A program made the translations under genes and the position numbers. The notes beneath the pieces were generated by a model. The model had not been told where the DNA came from and did no database searches. It saw only the letters and a program-made list of their open reading frames with translations. A stretch of DNA of 6,530 bases from an uncultured Muribaculaceae bacterium. Lineage in GTDB: Bacteria > Bacteroidota > Bacteroidia > Bacteroidales > Muribaculaceae. Shown piece after piece: positions 1 through 5,550 of the stretch. The stretch is taken from contig CAMWGM010000089.1 of assembly GCA_947173755.1 (NCBI GenBank), forward strand, positions 1-6,530, given 5' to 3'. Every line of letters starts with the position of its first letter. Position 1 is the stretch's first letter.

Positions 1-73
1 GTGACCGGGGGAATCTGTTCCCACTTAGAGCCTTGGTTGTTCTTTTTCGGATGGTGTTGGGTTGTTCAACTCG

Positions 74-81
74 CAAAGTTA
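74..81 (-). promoter_or_regulatory. Possible -7 promoter box for a gene beyond the left edge
   Basis: Read on the minus strand this is TAACTTTG, an exact match to the Bacteroidota -7 consensus TAnnTTTG. No TTG is found 19-21 nt upstream, so the -33 half is missing. The remaining bases to the window edge contain no ATG on the minus strand, so any gene served would start outside the window with a leader of more than 65 nt. The placement, just past the end of rmuC and its possible terminator, is right for a promoter, but the call rests on one 8-base box. Confidence 0.3.
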
Positions 82-83
82 CT

Positions 84-100
84 AAAAATCTGCGATTTTT
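84..100 (-). terminator. AT-rich inverted repeat after rmuC, possible weak terminator
   Basis: Two perfect 7-bp arms, AAAAATC and GATTTTT, flank a TGC loop, 21 nt past the rmuC stop codon. In the minus-strand transcript the 3' arm itself supplies a run of five U. The stem has few G-C pairs, so it would be a weak intrinsic terminator. It could instead be chance AT-rich spacer next to the -7 box at 74-81. Confidence 0.4.
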
Positions 101-120
101 CGGTGGCTTCGGGCGATTTT

Positions 121-1617
121 TTAGTCGCTCTCCGTTTCGGCTTCCGGGAGGTCGAGGCCGGCGGCCTCGCGGATTGTCGGCGATAGGTTTTTGGAGGTCT
201 TTACGCCGAGAGTTTTCAGGCTTTGTGCTTTGCTTACGAGACTGCCTTTCCCGGTGAGTTTGGTGAAGGCATCCTTGAGGGCTCCCTGCGAATTGTCGCG
301 CGCTTTCCCGATTTTGTCGAGATCGGCAGTGAAGGCCGCGAATTTGTCATACATCTCGCCGGCAATCTTGGCTATCTTCAACGCATTCGCGGTGACACGG
401 TCGCGCACCCAGAGATTCTTGATGAGACGCAGGGCGGCGATGAGGTGTGTGGGAGAAACGATCAGCACCTTACGCTGATAGGCGTAATCCCACAGGGTTC
501 CGTCAGCGTGCATGGCGGTCATATAGGCAGGTTCGTTAGGGATGAACATCATCACCATATCTATACGTGACTCGCCTACATAAGCCGAATAGTCGCGCTT
601 GGCCAGTGAGTCAACCTGTGCGCGGACAGCCATGGCGTGACTCCTGGCGGCATTCGTTCTTTCTTCCTCCGACAACGAGGTGTCGATCGATGTGAAATAG
701 TTAGAAAGGTTGGTCTTCGCGTCGATGACGAGACGTGAGCCGTCGGGATAGTCGACGATCACGTCGGGCCGCAGACCACGCCCTTGTTCGTCACGCAAAG
801 TGTGTCCCTCGAGATCGGTGGTGGCCTGCAGTTTATACTCGCGCCCCTCGGTCAGACCACTCGCCTTGAGGATGTTCTCCAGCACCATCTCGCCCCAGTT
901 GCCCTGCATCTGGTTGTTGCCCCGTAGTGCGTTGGTAAGATTGCGTGTCTCCTGCATCACGCTGTCGTTGAGATTGCGCAGTTGGGATATGCTCGCGGCG
1001 AGAGTCGAGCGTTCCTTCGTGTCTGCCTCATGGTTTTCGCGCACGGCTTTCTTGAACTCGTCGATGTTTGTCATCAGCGGTCCGAGTATTTCGGAAAGGC
1101 GCGCGGCATTCTGGGTCTTGAACTGCATGGAGTTTTCGCGCAGGATATCTCCGGCCAGATTGCGGAACTGCGATTTAAGCATTTCCTCGCGTTCGGAAGC
1201 CTGGTCGGTGAAATGCTTGAGAGATGTCTTGAGCCTTGCGTTTTCCTCGCCTGTGGTGGCCAGGAGGGAGGAGAGTCGCTCAGCGGTCTGCCGTGCCTCG
1301 TTCAGTTGTTCACTGAGACTGTCGATCTGCATGTCGGAATTCTTGCGCAACTCGGCAATGAAGCGTTCGTGAGCATCGTTGAGGGAATTCCGTGCGCTGA
1401 GTGCATTTTCGCGGACAGATTCAAGGGAGTCATGAGCGGCTTCGAGTTCGGCTTCGAGACGTGAGATCTGTTGAGCGTCGCGGTTCACGCTGTCGTTTGC
1501 TTCTGATAGACGCATTGTGAGGTCCGCGGCCTGACGGGTGGCACGTCTGGCAGCCGTAAACTGCCATACAGCCAGAATGACTGCGGCGGCGAGCAGAGCG
1601 GAGAGTATGAGTGACAT
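121..1617 (-). CDS. rmuC: RmuC family protein (DNA recombination/rearrangement limiting), membrane anchored
   Basis: The 498-residue product has the full RmuC layout. A hydrophobic N-terminal segment (about residues 3-20) probably anchors it in the inner membrane. A long heptad-like, Glu/Arg/Leu-rich coiled coil follows (about 25-160), then the conserved RmuC domain (about 175-470). Family landmarks are MQGNWGE at 237-243, RPDVIVDY at 283-290, VIDAK at 297-301 and FIPNEPAY at 358-365. The PD at 284-285 with D299 and K301 fits a PD-(D/E)xK nuclease-like core, which is how the family is usually described. In E. coli RmuC limits inversions at short inverted repeats; the biochemical activity is not well defined. 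The ATG at 1615-1617 is chosen because the membrane segment follows it directly. It lies only 24 nt from a strong terminator (1642-1668), so the promoter is unclear. The C-terminus is acidic and ends normally with TAA. The family assignment is firm; an active nuclease is inferred. Confidence 0.95.
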   Translation of the reverse strand: MSLILSALLAAAVILAVWQFTAARRATRQAADLTMRLSEANDSVNRDAQQISRLEAELEAAHDSLESVRENALSARNSLNDAHERFIAELRKNSDMQIDSLSEQLNEARQTAERLSSLLATTGEENARLKTSLKHFTDQASEREEMLKSQFRNLAGDILRENSMQFKTQNAARLSEILGPLMTNIDEFKKAVRENHEADTKERSTLAASISQLRNLNDSVMQETRNLTNALRGNNQMQGNWGEMVLENILKASGLTEGREYKLQATTDLEGHTLRDEQGRGLRPDVIVDYPDGSRLVIDAKTNLSNYFTSIDTSLSEEERTNAARSHAMAVRAQVDSLAKRDYSAYVGESRIDMVMMFIPNEPAYMTAMHADGTLWDYAYQRKVLIVSPTHLIAALRLIKNLWVRDRVTANALKIAKIAGEMYDKFAAFTADLDKIGKARDNSQGALKDAFTKLTGKGSLVSKAQSLKTLGVKTSKNLSPTIREAAGLDLPEAETESD

Positions 1618-1641
1618 TTATATAGATGGATCGGTGAGACG

Positions 1642-1668
1642 AAAAAATCGGCGCGCCGGGGCGCGCCG
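1642..1668 (-). terminator. Strong intrinsic terminator of the 52-residue gene
   Basis: Nine-base arms CGGCGCGCC (1649-1657) and GGCGCGCCG (1660-1668) are perfectly complementary. In the minus-strand transcript they would fold as eight G-C pairs around a four-base loop and are followed by a run of six U (A-run 1642-1647 on the plus strand). This is a textbook rho-independent terminator, 32 nt past the stop of the gene at 1701-1859. Each arm contains the 8-base palindrome GGCGCGCC. It also lies 24 nt upstream of the rmuC start codon, so it separates rmuC from the upstream transcript unless read-through occurs. Confidence 0.88.
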
Positions 1669-1700
1669 TAGAGGATTAAAGGGCAATAACTTTGCTGGTG

Positions 1701-1859
1701 TCAGTTGAGCACCATTCCGCCGACGGGAGTGCAGACATAGGCACGTGCGAACTGGCGGATTTTTTCAATTGTCAGACGCGACGGGCGCATCTTGATCGAC
1801 TCGGGCGCGACAGCCTCGGCCGTAAAAGCGGATGTGGTGGAAGTAGAAGTTTTTCTCAT
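1701..1859 (-). CDS. Small 52-residue protein of unknown function
   Basis: An ATG at 1857-1859 opens a 52-codon frame ending in TGA at 1701-1703. The product begins MRKTSTSTTSAF, a Ser/Thr-rich and probably flexible N-terminus. A middle part (about residues 13-27) leads to a basic stretch MRPSRLTIEKIRQFARAY (about 24-41), likely an amphipathic helix, and the protein ends CTPVGGMVLN. It has no signal peptide, membrane segment or recognisable domain; its single Cys is near the C-terminus. Support for a real gene is the dedicated strong terminator at 1642-1668, the AT-rich leader upstream, and a protein-like sequence with a coherent helix and conserved-looking end. My impression is that similar short ORFs ending in a GGMVLN-like tail occur in other Bacteroidales, but this could not be verified here. 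No function is proposed. Confidence 0.72.
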   Translation of the reverse strand: MRKTSTSTTSAFTAEAVAPESIKMRPSRLTIEKIRQFARAYVCTPVGGMVLN

Positions 1860-1900
1860 AGGCAGAAGACGTATGTGTGATGAATTAGGTTTTGAAAATA

Positions 1901-1916
1901 TAACGCTGTCGCGTTA
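1901..1916 (-). repeat. Perfect inverted repeat between two minus-strand genes
   Basis: TAACGC and GCGTTA, separated by TGTC on the plus strand, form a perfect 6-bp stem with a 4-base loop. It lies 28 nt past the stop of the Rieske-like lipoprotein gene and 41 nt before the start of the 52-residue gene. On the minus strand it is followed by TATTTTC, so it may be a weak terminator for the lipoprotein gene. Alternatively it could be an operator, because the adjoining TATATTTT (1895-1902) is a one-mismatch -7 box, although no TTG sits at the proper distance. The sequence does not decide between these. Confidence 0.5.
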
Positions 1917-1944
1917 AGGATTATTGCAATCCGTTAATGATTTT

Positions 1945-2454
1945 TTAGCGGGTTATTATGCGGTATTCCATAGCACCCCCCGAACTGACATGATAGCGTT
2001 TGAGCGAATATCCCTGTGTCGCGGCGGGGCCTGACCGCGGCATGCCGGGATTGGAGAATACCTCGTAGGTGCTTCCGCAGTCGGGACAACTGACGCAGAG
2101 ATTCTCGTTGTCGATGACGAGCCGGCTGATACGGGGGACATCTACAGGACAGGCGAGATCGAATGCATGAAGATCGCCGACCACGTCGGCAACGAGAAGA
2201 ATGCCGCCGAAACCTGTGCGGTCGAGCGACGTGTAGGGGAAGTCGGCCGGTTCCTTGATGTATGGTGCGACGGGACTGAAAATATATCGCCCGGCAGTGG
2301 CGGCGTCTCCCTTGAGTCCGTAGATGTTCCACTCGCCGACTGTCCGGAATGTGAGTCGCACGTCGGCGTAGGGGATACGGTCGTCGTCGACCGAACGACA
2401 TCCCGATATGATGGCGGAGCAAATGAACAGGAGAAGAAGAGCGAGAGGTTTCAA
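1945..2454 (-). CDS. Lipoprotein with a degenerate Rieske-like [2Fe-2S] fold
   Basis: The 169-residue product starts MKPLALLLLFICSAIISGC, a lipoprotein signal peptide with the lipobox Cys at residue 19. No in-frame ATG lies nearby, so the start is the TTG at 2452-2454, which puts MK directly before the hydrophobic stretch. The C-terminal half resembles a Rieske domain: ACPVD at 101-105, CPDCGS at 123-128, SGPA at 141-144, then LKRYHV. In canonical Rieske proteins the ligands are CxH and CxxH. Here the first His position is Val104 and the second is Cys126, leaving Cys102, Cys120, Cys123 and Cys126. The fold may therefore hold a different metal site, a disulfide or no cofactor. Bacteroidales carry many such Rieske-like lipoproteins, and their function is not established. 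The protein should be exported and lipid-anchored, in the periplasm or the outer membrane. Export is well supported; the Rieske fold is inferred from motif order and spacing. Confidence 0.82.
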   Translation of the reverse strand: MKPLALLLLFICSAIISGCRSVDDDRIPYADVRLTFRTVGEWNIYGLKGDAATAGRYIFSPVAPYIKEPADFPYTSLDRTGFGGILLVADVVGDLHAFDLACPVDVPRISRLVIDNENLCVSCPDCGSTYEVFSNPGMPRSGPAATQGYSLKRYHVSSGGAMEYRIITR

Positions 2455-2492
2455 AGGAAATGTATTTTTAGAATTCTTGCGGTTGTTCCGGC

Positions 2493-2528
2493 AAAATAAA
2501 AAAGCCGGACGCTGATATAACGTCCGGC
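2493..2528 (-). terminator. Intrinsic terminator of the pyrE operon
   Basis: Arms GCCGGACG (2504-2511) and CGTCCGGC (2521-2528) form a perfect 8-bp stem with a 9-base loop, 20 nt past the stop of the SRPBCC gene. On the minus strand the stem is followed by TTTTTTATTTT. A further copy of TCCGGC at 2487-2492 can pair with GCCGGA at 2504-2509 around the U-tract, giving a mutually exclusive alternative hairpin. Confidence 0.85.
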
Positions 2529-2548
2529 CTATAGCAATTATTTTGGTC

Positions 2549-2968
2549 TTATTTGAAAAGTCCTGTGAATACTTCGCCGAACTTGTCGGCAGCCTCCTGC
2601 AGTTTACCTCCTACCATCGGGCGCAACATCGCGGGAATATCGATGTCGATCTTAGGGGTGACCGTTGTTGAATTTTCACCTGCCCGTGCCAGATCGAGCG
2701 ACAGACGCAGTGGCACCGGAGCACCCTCGGCTTTCAGACCTACATGCGACGGGGCTGTACGCTCGTCGATCCTGAAGGTGAGGGCACCGATGGCGGGCAC
2801 ATTCATTTTCACAGTGTCGCCGACGAACTCGAGACCCTGGAGATTGCCGCGCATGTTTTCGGGAAGTTGGTCGACGAGCGACTTATACTGACTCAGGTCG
2901 GAAACTTTCTCATAGATTTCCGAGATGGGACGCGGGAGCGTCACCACTTTACCGCTGTATAATGCCAT
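2549..2968 (-). CDS. SRPBCC/START-like ligand-binding fold protein
   Basis: This 139-residue cytoplasmic protein has no signal peptide or membrane segment. Its layout fits the helix-grip (SRPBCC, polyketide-cyclase/START-like) fold: a first strand (YSGKVVTLPRP, 4-14), two short helices (ISEIYEKVSDLSQYKSLVDQLP, 15-36), a series of amphipathic beta strands (about 43-112, including VKMNVPAIGALTFRIDER), and a long C-terminal helix (MLRPMVGGKLQEAADKFGEVFTGLF, 114-138). Such proteins bind small hydrophobic ligands in an internal cavity, but no ligand can be read from the sequence. The ATG at 2966-2968 is 14 nt past the pyrE stop, and the terminator at 2493-2528 follows, so it is the second gene of a pyrE operon. 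My recollection is that this pairing recurs in Bacteroidales, which would suggest a housekeeping role, but it does not by itself imply a part in pyrimidine synthesis. Confidence 0.85.
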   Translation of the reverse strand: MALYSGKVVTLPRPISEIYEKVSDLSQYKSLVDQLPENMRGNLQGLEFVGDTVKMNVPAIGALTFRIDERTAPSHVGLKAEGAPVPLRLSLDLARAGENSTTVTPKIDIDIPAMLRPMVGGKLQEAADKFGEVFTGLFK

Positions 2969-2982
2969 GGTTATCCTGATTT

Positions 2983-3633
2983 TTAGTCTTCACATTTCTT
3001 TGAAGGGCTCCACAGAGCGGGATCCTTGCGCCATTCCTTGAGGGTCTCGACATCGTTGGGACGGATGAAACCGGTTTCGAGAGCAGCCTCGAGAAGAGCG
3101 GAATAGTTGGAGAGTGTGATGAGTTTCACGCCTGCTTTTTCAAAAGCTTTCTCAGCCACGGGGAACTCGTAGGTGAAGATGGCCACCATACCCACCACTT
3201 CGCATCCGGCGTTGCGGATCGCCTCGACAGCCTTAAGCGAAGATCCGCCGGTGGAGATGAGGTCTTCGATCACAACCACTTTGGTGCCGGGGCGGAGGTC
3301 ACCTTCGATGAGATTTTCGAGACCGTGATCCTTTGGAGTGGAGCGGACATAGACGTAAGGGAGACCGAGCGTGTCGCTGACGAGCGCACCCTGAGCTATC
3401 GCGCCCGTGGCAACACCGGCCACAGCCTGAGTCTCTCCGAAATTCTCGAGGATGATGCGGCTGAGTTCGACTTTGATGAACGAACGGACGTCGGGATAGG
3501 AAAGAGTCTTGCGGTTATCGGTATATATGGGGGAGTTCCAGCCGGAAGCCCAGGTGAAGGGATTTTCAGGCTGAAGTTTGATGGCGCTGATTTTGAGAAG
3601 TTTCTTGGCGAGAATTGATGCTAAATTATTCAT
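2983..3633 (-). CDS. pyrE: Orotate phosphoribosyltransferase
   Basis: PyrE converts orotate and PRPP to orotidine 5'-monophosphate and pyrophosphate, the fifth step of de novo UMP synthesis, in the cytoplasm. The 216-residue product has normal length for the bacterial family and carries all key elements. SGWNSPIYTDNR (30-41) forms the orotate-side region and GVATGAIA (73-80) the phosphate-binding turn. RSTPKDHG (97-104) is the flexible catalytic loop with R97, K101 and H103. VVVIEDLISTGGSS (119-132) is the PRPP-binding motif with E123 and D124. The ATG at 3631-3633 agrees with the family N-terminus. The gene is transcribed from the promoter at 3696-3726 with a leader of roughly 55 nt, and is followed after 14 nt by the SRPBCC gene. 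No uracil-responsive attenuator is evident in the leader. Nothing suggests loss of function. Confidence 0.97.
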   Translation of the reverse strand: MNNLASILAKKLLKISAIKLQPENPFTWASGWNSPIYTDNRKTLSYPDVRSFIKVELSRIILENFGETQAVAGVATGAIAQGALVSDTLGLPYVYVRSTPKDHGLENLIEGDLRPGTKVVVIEDLISTGGSSLKAVEAIRNAGCEVVGMVAIFTYEFPVAEKAFEKAGVKLITLSNYSALLEAALETGFIRPNDVETLKEWRKDPALWSPSKKCED

Positions 3634-3695
3634 GACACAGCTTAGATTTTATAGTTAGAATTCGGTCATGCCGGTCGGCAATATTTTTCCAAGTG

Positions 3696-3726
3696 CAAAT
3701 TTATATCTTTTCTCTGCGATATGCAA
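3696..3726 (-). promoter_or_regulatory. Promoter of the pyrE operon (Bacteroidota type)
   Basis: On the minus strand the -33 element TTG (3724-3726) is followed after 20 nt by TAAATTTG (3696-3703), an exact TAnnTTTG match. Spacing is within the 19-21 nt optimum of the primary Bacteroidota sigma factor. Transcription would begin near 3690, giving a leader of about 55 nt. The leader contains the short palindrome TGCCGGTCGGCA at 3669-3680, which is too small to call a regulatory element. Confidence 0.8.
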
Positions 3727-3773
3727 GCAACTTCGGACAAAAAAACCGTAATATTTTCTATTATATAAGGTGG

Positions 3774-3805
3774 TTTGTTTTTTTCGGTAAAAATTGATAA
3801 TTTTG
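3774..3805 (+). promoter_or_regulatory. Promoter of the outer-membrane barrel gene (Bacteroidota type)
   Basis: TTTG at 3774-3777 (-33 element) is separated by 20 nt from TAATTTTG at 3798-3805, an exact TAnnTTTG -7 box. Transcription would begin around 3810, leaving a short A-rich leader of about 20-25 nt before the ATG at 3833. It is back to back with the pyrE promoter; the two -33 elements are about 48 bp apart, with A/T-rich sequence between. Confidence 0.82.
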
Positions 3806-3832
3806 CCGGACTTTCAACAAAAATTCAGCATT

Positions 3833-4531
3833 ATGAAGAGATATTTTATTGCGGCGCTCGCTGCACTAATTACCCTGGGTGCTTCGGCCGGGGTGAATTT
3901 CTGGGACGAAGGTACTCCCGAACAAAAGGTTACCTATGGAGCACGGCTGGGTCTGAACGTGGCTAATCTCAACGGTCACTACCACGATTGGGATGCCCGT
4001 TCAGGGCTGCGTCTCGGAGCGGCAGTCGACTGGCATCTGATCAACAGCATTTCGATCAACACCGGCCTCTATTTCTCGATGAAAGGGGCCAAGCGCGAAT
4101 ATGCCTATGAAAATTACGAAGGCTACAGATATACGAAATATTATGACCGATACAGTTACAACGTGCTCGAGATTCCCGTCTACGTCAACTATCATTTTAC
4201 CGTGGCGCCTGAATCTTCGGTGCAGGTGTTTTTCGGACCGTATTTCGACCTGGGTGTCTACGGCAGGAAACTCAATAAGGAAACATTCGAGAACACTACC
4301 ACCTCAACCACCTACCCGCTTTTCAAAAACTCAAATGGCGCTCATCGCTTCAATTGCGGAGTGGGACTCGGCGCGGCCTACACCTGGAATCAGTTTTTAG
4401 TGGAACTCCAGTATCAATGGGGGTGCACCTCTGCATTTAAGAAAATTATGTTCGACGGAGGTCCGACCCCATCGAAATGGGGAAACTGGAACACTTTCTC
4501 AATCACGTTAGGCTATAATTTCTCGCTCTGA
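3833..4531 (+). CDS. PorT-like outer-membrane beta-barrel protein
   Basis: The 232-residue product has an N-terminal signal peptide (MKRYFIAALAALITLGASA) with likely cleavage after the ASA at residues 17-19. The rest is a series of alternating, aromatic-rich beta strands: KVTYGARLGLNVAN (32-45), LRLGAAVDWHLINSISINTGLYFS (59-82), YNVLEIPVYVNYHFTV (109-124), VQVFFGPYFDLGVYG (130-144), FNCGVGLGAAYTWNQFLVELQYQWG (173-197) and NTFSITLGYNFSL (220-232). This is the pattern of the small Bacteroidota porin-family/OMP_b-brl_2 (PorT-like) barrels. The Tyr-rich segment 90-108 is probably an extracellular loop. The ATG at 3833 is preferred over an upstream TTG because it starts the signal peptide and lies just downstream of the promoter. 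The gene is monocistronic, and its last 19 bp overlap the convergent peptidase gene. The specific substrate or role is unknown. Confidence 0.88.
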   Translation: MKRYFIAALAALITLGASAGVNFWDEGTPEQKVTYGARLGLNVANLNGHYHDWDARSGLRLGAAVDWHLINSISINTGLYFSMKGAKREYAYENYEGYRYTKYYDRYSYNVLEIPVYVNYHFTVAPESSVQVFFGPYFDLGVYGRKLNKETFENTTTSTTYPLFKNSNGAHRFNCGVGLGAAYTWNQFLVELQYQWGCTSAFKKIMFDGGPTPSKWGNWNTFSITLGYNFSL

Positions 4532-5550
4532 CCGGTCAGCAGACTGACAGCAAGGTCGAGAATGGGGTCGCAATCGGTTGTGCCGGGAGGAATGGAAGCC
4601 TCGCATCCGGCCGACGGTTCGACCCCTTCTTCCGTTGATTGACCGAGCGCATCGAGCATAGGTGCCGACGACATTCTTACCGACCATCCGCAAGGGAGTT
4701 CAGATGAGAAGGGCACACCTGCTCCACCTCCCGTAGTGGCACCTGCAATGCGCACCTGCGGGAGATGTTTCATGACCGCCACAAAGTTGTTGGCTGCCGA
4801 AAAAGTCGAGCGGTTGGCAAGTACGATGATCGGCTTTCCCCACCGCTGACGCCCTTCGGGAGCGGGACGATAGATGATCTCGAACGGTTTCGAGAAGTCG
4901 GAGTGACCGGGTCCCGTCTTATGTGAAATATATCCTACGAGAGTGGGCCGGTCGATAAAGCGGGCAACGAGAGTCTCGACATTGGTGAGTTCGCCTCCGC
5001 CGTTGTTTCTGACATCTATGATCAGTCCGTCGGCAGTCGCGAGCCAGGCGAGGATGTTGTCGAGATTTCCTTCGCCGACAGGCTGCGAGAAAGTGCTGTA
5101 GTAGATGTAACCCACGTTTTGCGGCAGGAAACCGTAGAGCATTCCCGAAGTCTGACGGTAGTTGTAGTTGAAATAGTGTTCCTGAATCACTCTCAGCGAA
5201 AAATTCTCGGGATAGTCGCTCCACCATTCCCGGTAAGCCGACGTATTGAAACCGGACACGAGATTGACATGTCCGTCGCGGAGTTCGTCGAGCATCTGCG
5301 CGCAGATGTCGAAAAGCTCCTCGCGGGTCATGTCGTCGGAGATCCGCGCACCGTATATGCGGTGTATCTCGTCCCAGTCGACATCCTTGCGGTCGAAGAA
5401 ACAATAGCGGCGGTCCATGATGTTCCACAAGGCTTCGAAATTGCCTCGGGGAGTGTCAGGCCAGTCTGAAAGGAGAGTGTCGTCGGTCGAGCAACCCGCA
5501 AGGAGCAGCGCGATCAGACCGAGCATTATGCGGAGAGGTTTAGAAAGCAT
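4513..5550 (-). CDS. S41 family peptidase, lipoprotein
   Basis: The 345-residue product begins with a lipoprotein signal peptide ending LLAGC (lipobox Cys20). The mature part shows S41 (C-terminal processing/tricorn-like) landmarks: an N-terminal helical region with NFEALWNIMDRRYCFFD (37-53), DGHVNL (92-97), the core strand DGLIIDVRNNGGG (174-186) and NRSTFSAAN (246-254). Ser251 is the expected nucleophile and His94 a plausible catalytic partner. TTGGGAG (272-278) and the GWSVR strand follow, as in other Bacteroidales members. I see no clear PDZ domain, in line with the short tricorn-like subgroup. It is likely a serine protease anchored at the periplasmic or outer-membrane face; its substrate is unknown. 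The start ATG overlaps the end of the DUF3316-like gene by 11 bp, suggesting translational coupling. The stop is TAG, while the end converges on and overlaps the barrel gene. Confidence 0.88.
   Translation of the reverse strand: MLSKPLRIMLGLIALLLAGCSTDDTLLSDWPDTPRGNFEALWNIMDRRYCFFDRKDVDWDEIHRIYGARISDDMTREELFDICAQMLDELRDGHVNLVSGFNTSAYREWWSDYPENFSLRVIQEHYFNYNYRQTSGMLYGFLPQNVGYIYYSTFSQPVGEGNLDNILAWLATADGLIIDVRNNGGGELTNVETLVARFIDRPTLVGYISHKTGPGHSDFSKPFEIIYRPAPEGRQRWGKPIIVLANRSTFSAANNFVAVMKHLPQVRIAGATTGGGAGVPFSSELPCGWSVRMSSAPMLDALGQSTEEGVEPSAGCEASIPPGTTDCDPILDLAVSLLTGQSEKL
4528..4539. repeat. 12-bp palindrome at the convergent gene overlap
   Basis: CTGACCGGTCAG is a perfect palindrome containing the TGA stop of the barrel gene and lying inside the last codons of the peptidase gene. 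A further CTGAC copy at 4544-4548 can pair with GTCAG at 4535-4539 around CAGA, giving an alternative small hairpin on either strand. No T-tract follows on either side, so this is not a standard terminator. It could act as a transcript end signal or a protein-binding site, or be chance. Confidence 0.55.

Noticed and set aside
7..22. Small hairpin GGGAA/TTCCC with a nearby GTGGGA, considered as an RNA gene or an MraZ-type box
   Set aside because: Only one copy and a 5-bp stem at the window edge; not enough to call a structured RNA or operator.
541..570. Run encoding consecutive histidines on the plus strand
   Set aside because: It is the reverse complement of the rmuC segment encoding MVMMFIP; not a tag or a metal-binding tail.
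800..1464. Plus-strand frames of 160-190 residues opposite rmuC
   Set aside because: They are antisense shadows of the rmuC coiled-coil region and show Ser/Arg/Cys-rich, non-protein-like composition.
1649..1668. Paired GGCGCGCC sites as a cloning scar or recombination site
   Set aside because: Position after a gene and the following U-tract explain them fully as a terminator stem.
1934..2422. Arg/His-rich 162-residue minus-strand frame
   Set aside because: It lies in another frame of the Rieske-like lipoprotein gene, is dominated by Arg, His and Ser runs and has no domain; the lipoprotein frame has a signal peptide and family motifs.
3669..3680. TGCCGGTCGGCA palindrome in the pyrE leader as a regulatory hairpin
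   Set aside because: The realistic stem is only 4 bp with no terminator or antiterminator partner.
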